Source of the DNA: Thermoprotei archaeon
GTDB taxonomy: Archaea; Thermoproteota; Thermoprotei_A; Marsarchaeales; UBA168
Length of the DNA: 11,773 nucleotides
Direction: 5' to 3'
NCBI GenBank assembly: GCA_011055275.1
Contig: DSEZ01000161.1
Coordinates: 1-11,773 of the forward strand
Both the position numbers and the translations under genes were made by a program. This document shows, one piece after another, positions 11,228 through 11,773 of the stretch (within the stretch, counting starts at the first letter, position 1; the number at the start of each line of letters is the position of its first letter). The notes beneath the pieces were generated by a model. It was not told the DNA's origin. It saw only the letters and a program-made list of their open reading frames with translations, and did no database searches.

Positions 11228-11773
11228 TCAGAGAGCTGCATGCTCTGCTGTCCACTTCTCGTAAAATGCCACCATCTGCTTGCTGACGCTTGGCTTTCTC
11301 TTAGATATCACTTCCAAGAAATCCTGCATTGCGATGGGCCTTGGCTCACCACTCGGAGGCTCGCCCGTAAGTCCGGCTGCACCCTTCCGTTCAAAGAACT
11401 CCTTCACTACCTTTAGTTGAACCGATTGGCAGATGTCCTTTATGTCGCTTCCGGAGTAGCCATCGGTTATCCTTGCGAGTTCCTCGAGGTTCACGTCATC
11501 AGCCAGCCTCAGCTTCTTGGCATATAGCTTGAAAAGCTCAATCCGCGACTTGAAGTCCGGAAGCGGCACGTATATCCTCTTCTCGAATCTCCTTATAAAT
11601 GGCTCATCAAATATCCAGGGCTTGTTTGTGGCCGCGACCACGTATATTGGGGTGTTCTTTCCCTTGTCGTTTACGCCATCCATCTGAGCCAAGAACTCGT
11701 CCCTTACGCGTGCCTCTCCTCCTACTTCCTCGTTCCTGATCCCAACCAGGGCATCTGCCTCGTCTATGAAAAG
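11228..11773 (-). CDS. cdvC: CdvC/Vps4-like AAA+ ATPase, C-terminal part (cut by window edge)
   Basis: ATPase that disassembles ESCRT-III-like (CdvB) polymers in archaeal cell division and vesicle release. The 181 visible codons run in frame from the window end and begin at Walker B, LFIDEADAL. They continue with QMDGV, sensor 1 VVAATN, and the arginine-finger segment FIRRFEKRIYVPLPD, followed by the small helical domain with the TDGYSGSDIKDIC sensor-2 region. The end, KPSVSKQMVAFYEKWTAEH, matches the C-terminal helix of Vps4/CdvC. Residues FEKRIYVPLP are characteristic of this subgroup rather than of VAT/Cdc48 or proteasomal ATPases. The N-terminal MIT domain and Walker A lie outside the window, so the choice among AAA subfamilies rests on the C-terminal half. 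Its presence points to the TACK group. Confidence 0.87.
   Translation of the reverse strand, partial: LFIDEADALVGIRNEEVGGEARVRDEFLAQMDGVNDKGKNTPIYVVAATNKPWIFDEPFIRRFEKRIYVPLPDFKSRIELFKLYAKKLRLADDVNLEELARITDGYSGSDIKDICQSVQLKVVKEFFERKGAAGLTGEPPSGEPRPIAMQDFLEVISKRKPSVSKQMVAFYEKWTAEHAAL

Noticed and set aside
1..11773. CRISPR array, insertion sequence, prophage or toxin-antitoxin system
   Set aside because: No regularly spaced direct repeats, transposase or integrase motifs, or paired small toxin/antitoxin frames were seen on either strand.

Overview
The window looks like archaeal chromosome, most likely Thermoproteota (TACK group), probably a thermophile. The evidence is a CdvC/Vps4-type cell-division ATPase, a short archaeal triosephosphate isomerase (228 aa), a crenarchaeal-style bifunctional phosphoglucose/phosphomannose isomerase, a Trm112-like zinc protein, and TATA-like boxes about 20-35 nt upstream of almost every start codon with no Shine-Dalgarno site (leaderless style). 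The one clear Shine-Dalgarno sits inside a two-gene operon. Starts are ATG, GTG or TTG. No insertion sequence, phage gene, CRISPR array or toxin pair was seen.

Layout. 1-775 (minus): gatC then the N-terminal part of gatA, cut by the window edge. 776-911 is a divergent promoter region. 912-2499 (plus): a HAD phosphatase, then a glycosylasparaginase-type Ntn hydrolase. 2504-3742 (minus): a DegT-family PLP aminotransferase. 3743-4076: non-coding, with palindromes. 4077-4361 (plus): a Trm112-like protein, convergent with an APH-fold kinase (4366-5304, minus). 5331-5806: about 480 bases without a credible gene but rich in inverted repeats. 5807-6754 (minus): a sugar nucleotidyltransferase-like protein with a left-handed beta-helix. 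6804-6866: a foldable element that may be a small RNA. 6923-8682 (plus): PGI/PMI-TPI operon. 8633-9487 (minus): OGG1-type 8-oxoguanine DNA glycosylase. 9525-10919 (minus): phosphomannomutase/phosphoglucomutase. 11112-11184 (plus): tRNA-Gln(CUG). 11228-11773 (minus): C-terminal part of CdvC/Vps4-like ATPase.

How the genes may work together. PGI/PMI, TPI, the hexose phosphomutase, the nucleotidyltransferase-like protein and the DegT aminotransferase could form a route from triose phosphate and fructose-6-P through mannose/glucose-6-P and -1-P to an NDP-sugar and then an amino sugar, for surface glycans or glycolipids. This is inferred from families and proximity; the genes lie in several transcription units. 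GatCA and tRNA-Gln belong to translation, OGG to DNA repair, CdvC to division or membrane remodelling.

Most unusual observations: (1) the tRNA-Gln gene has C at position 33 and C at position 55, where U is nearly universal; (2) a fully palindromic TATA box at 6774-6781 is placed to fire both ways, and a predicted three-way-junction RNA begins where the second start site should be; (3) two non-coding regions flanking the Trm112/kinase pair carry the same interrupted palindrome, GAGGAT-N6-ATCCTC; (4) the nucleotidyltransferase-like protein lacks the usual glycine-rich nucleotide loop.
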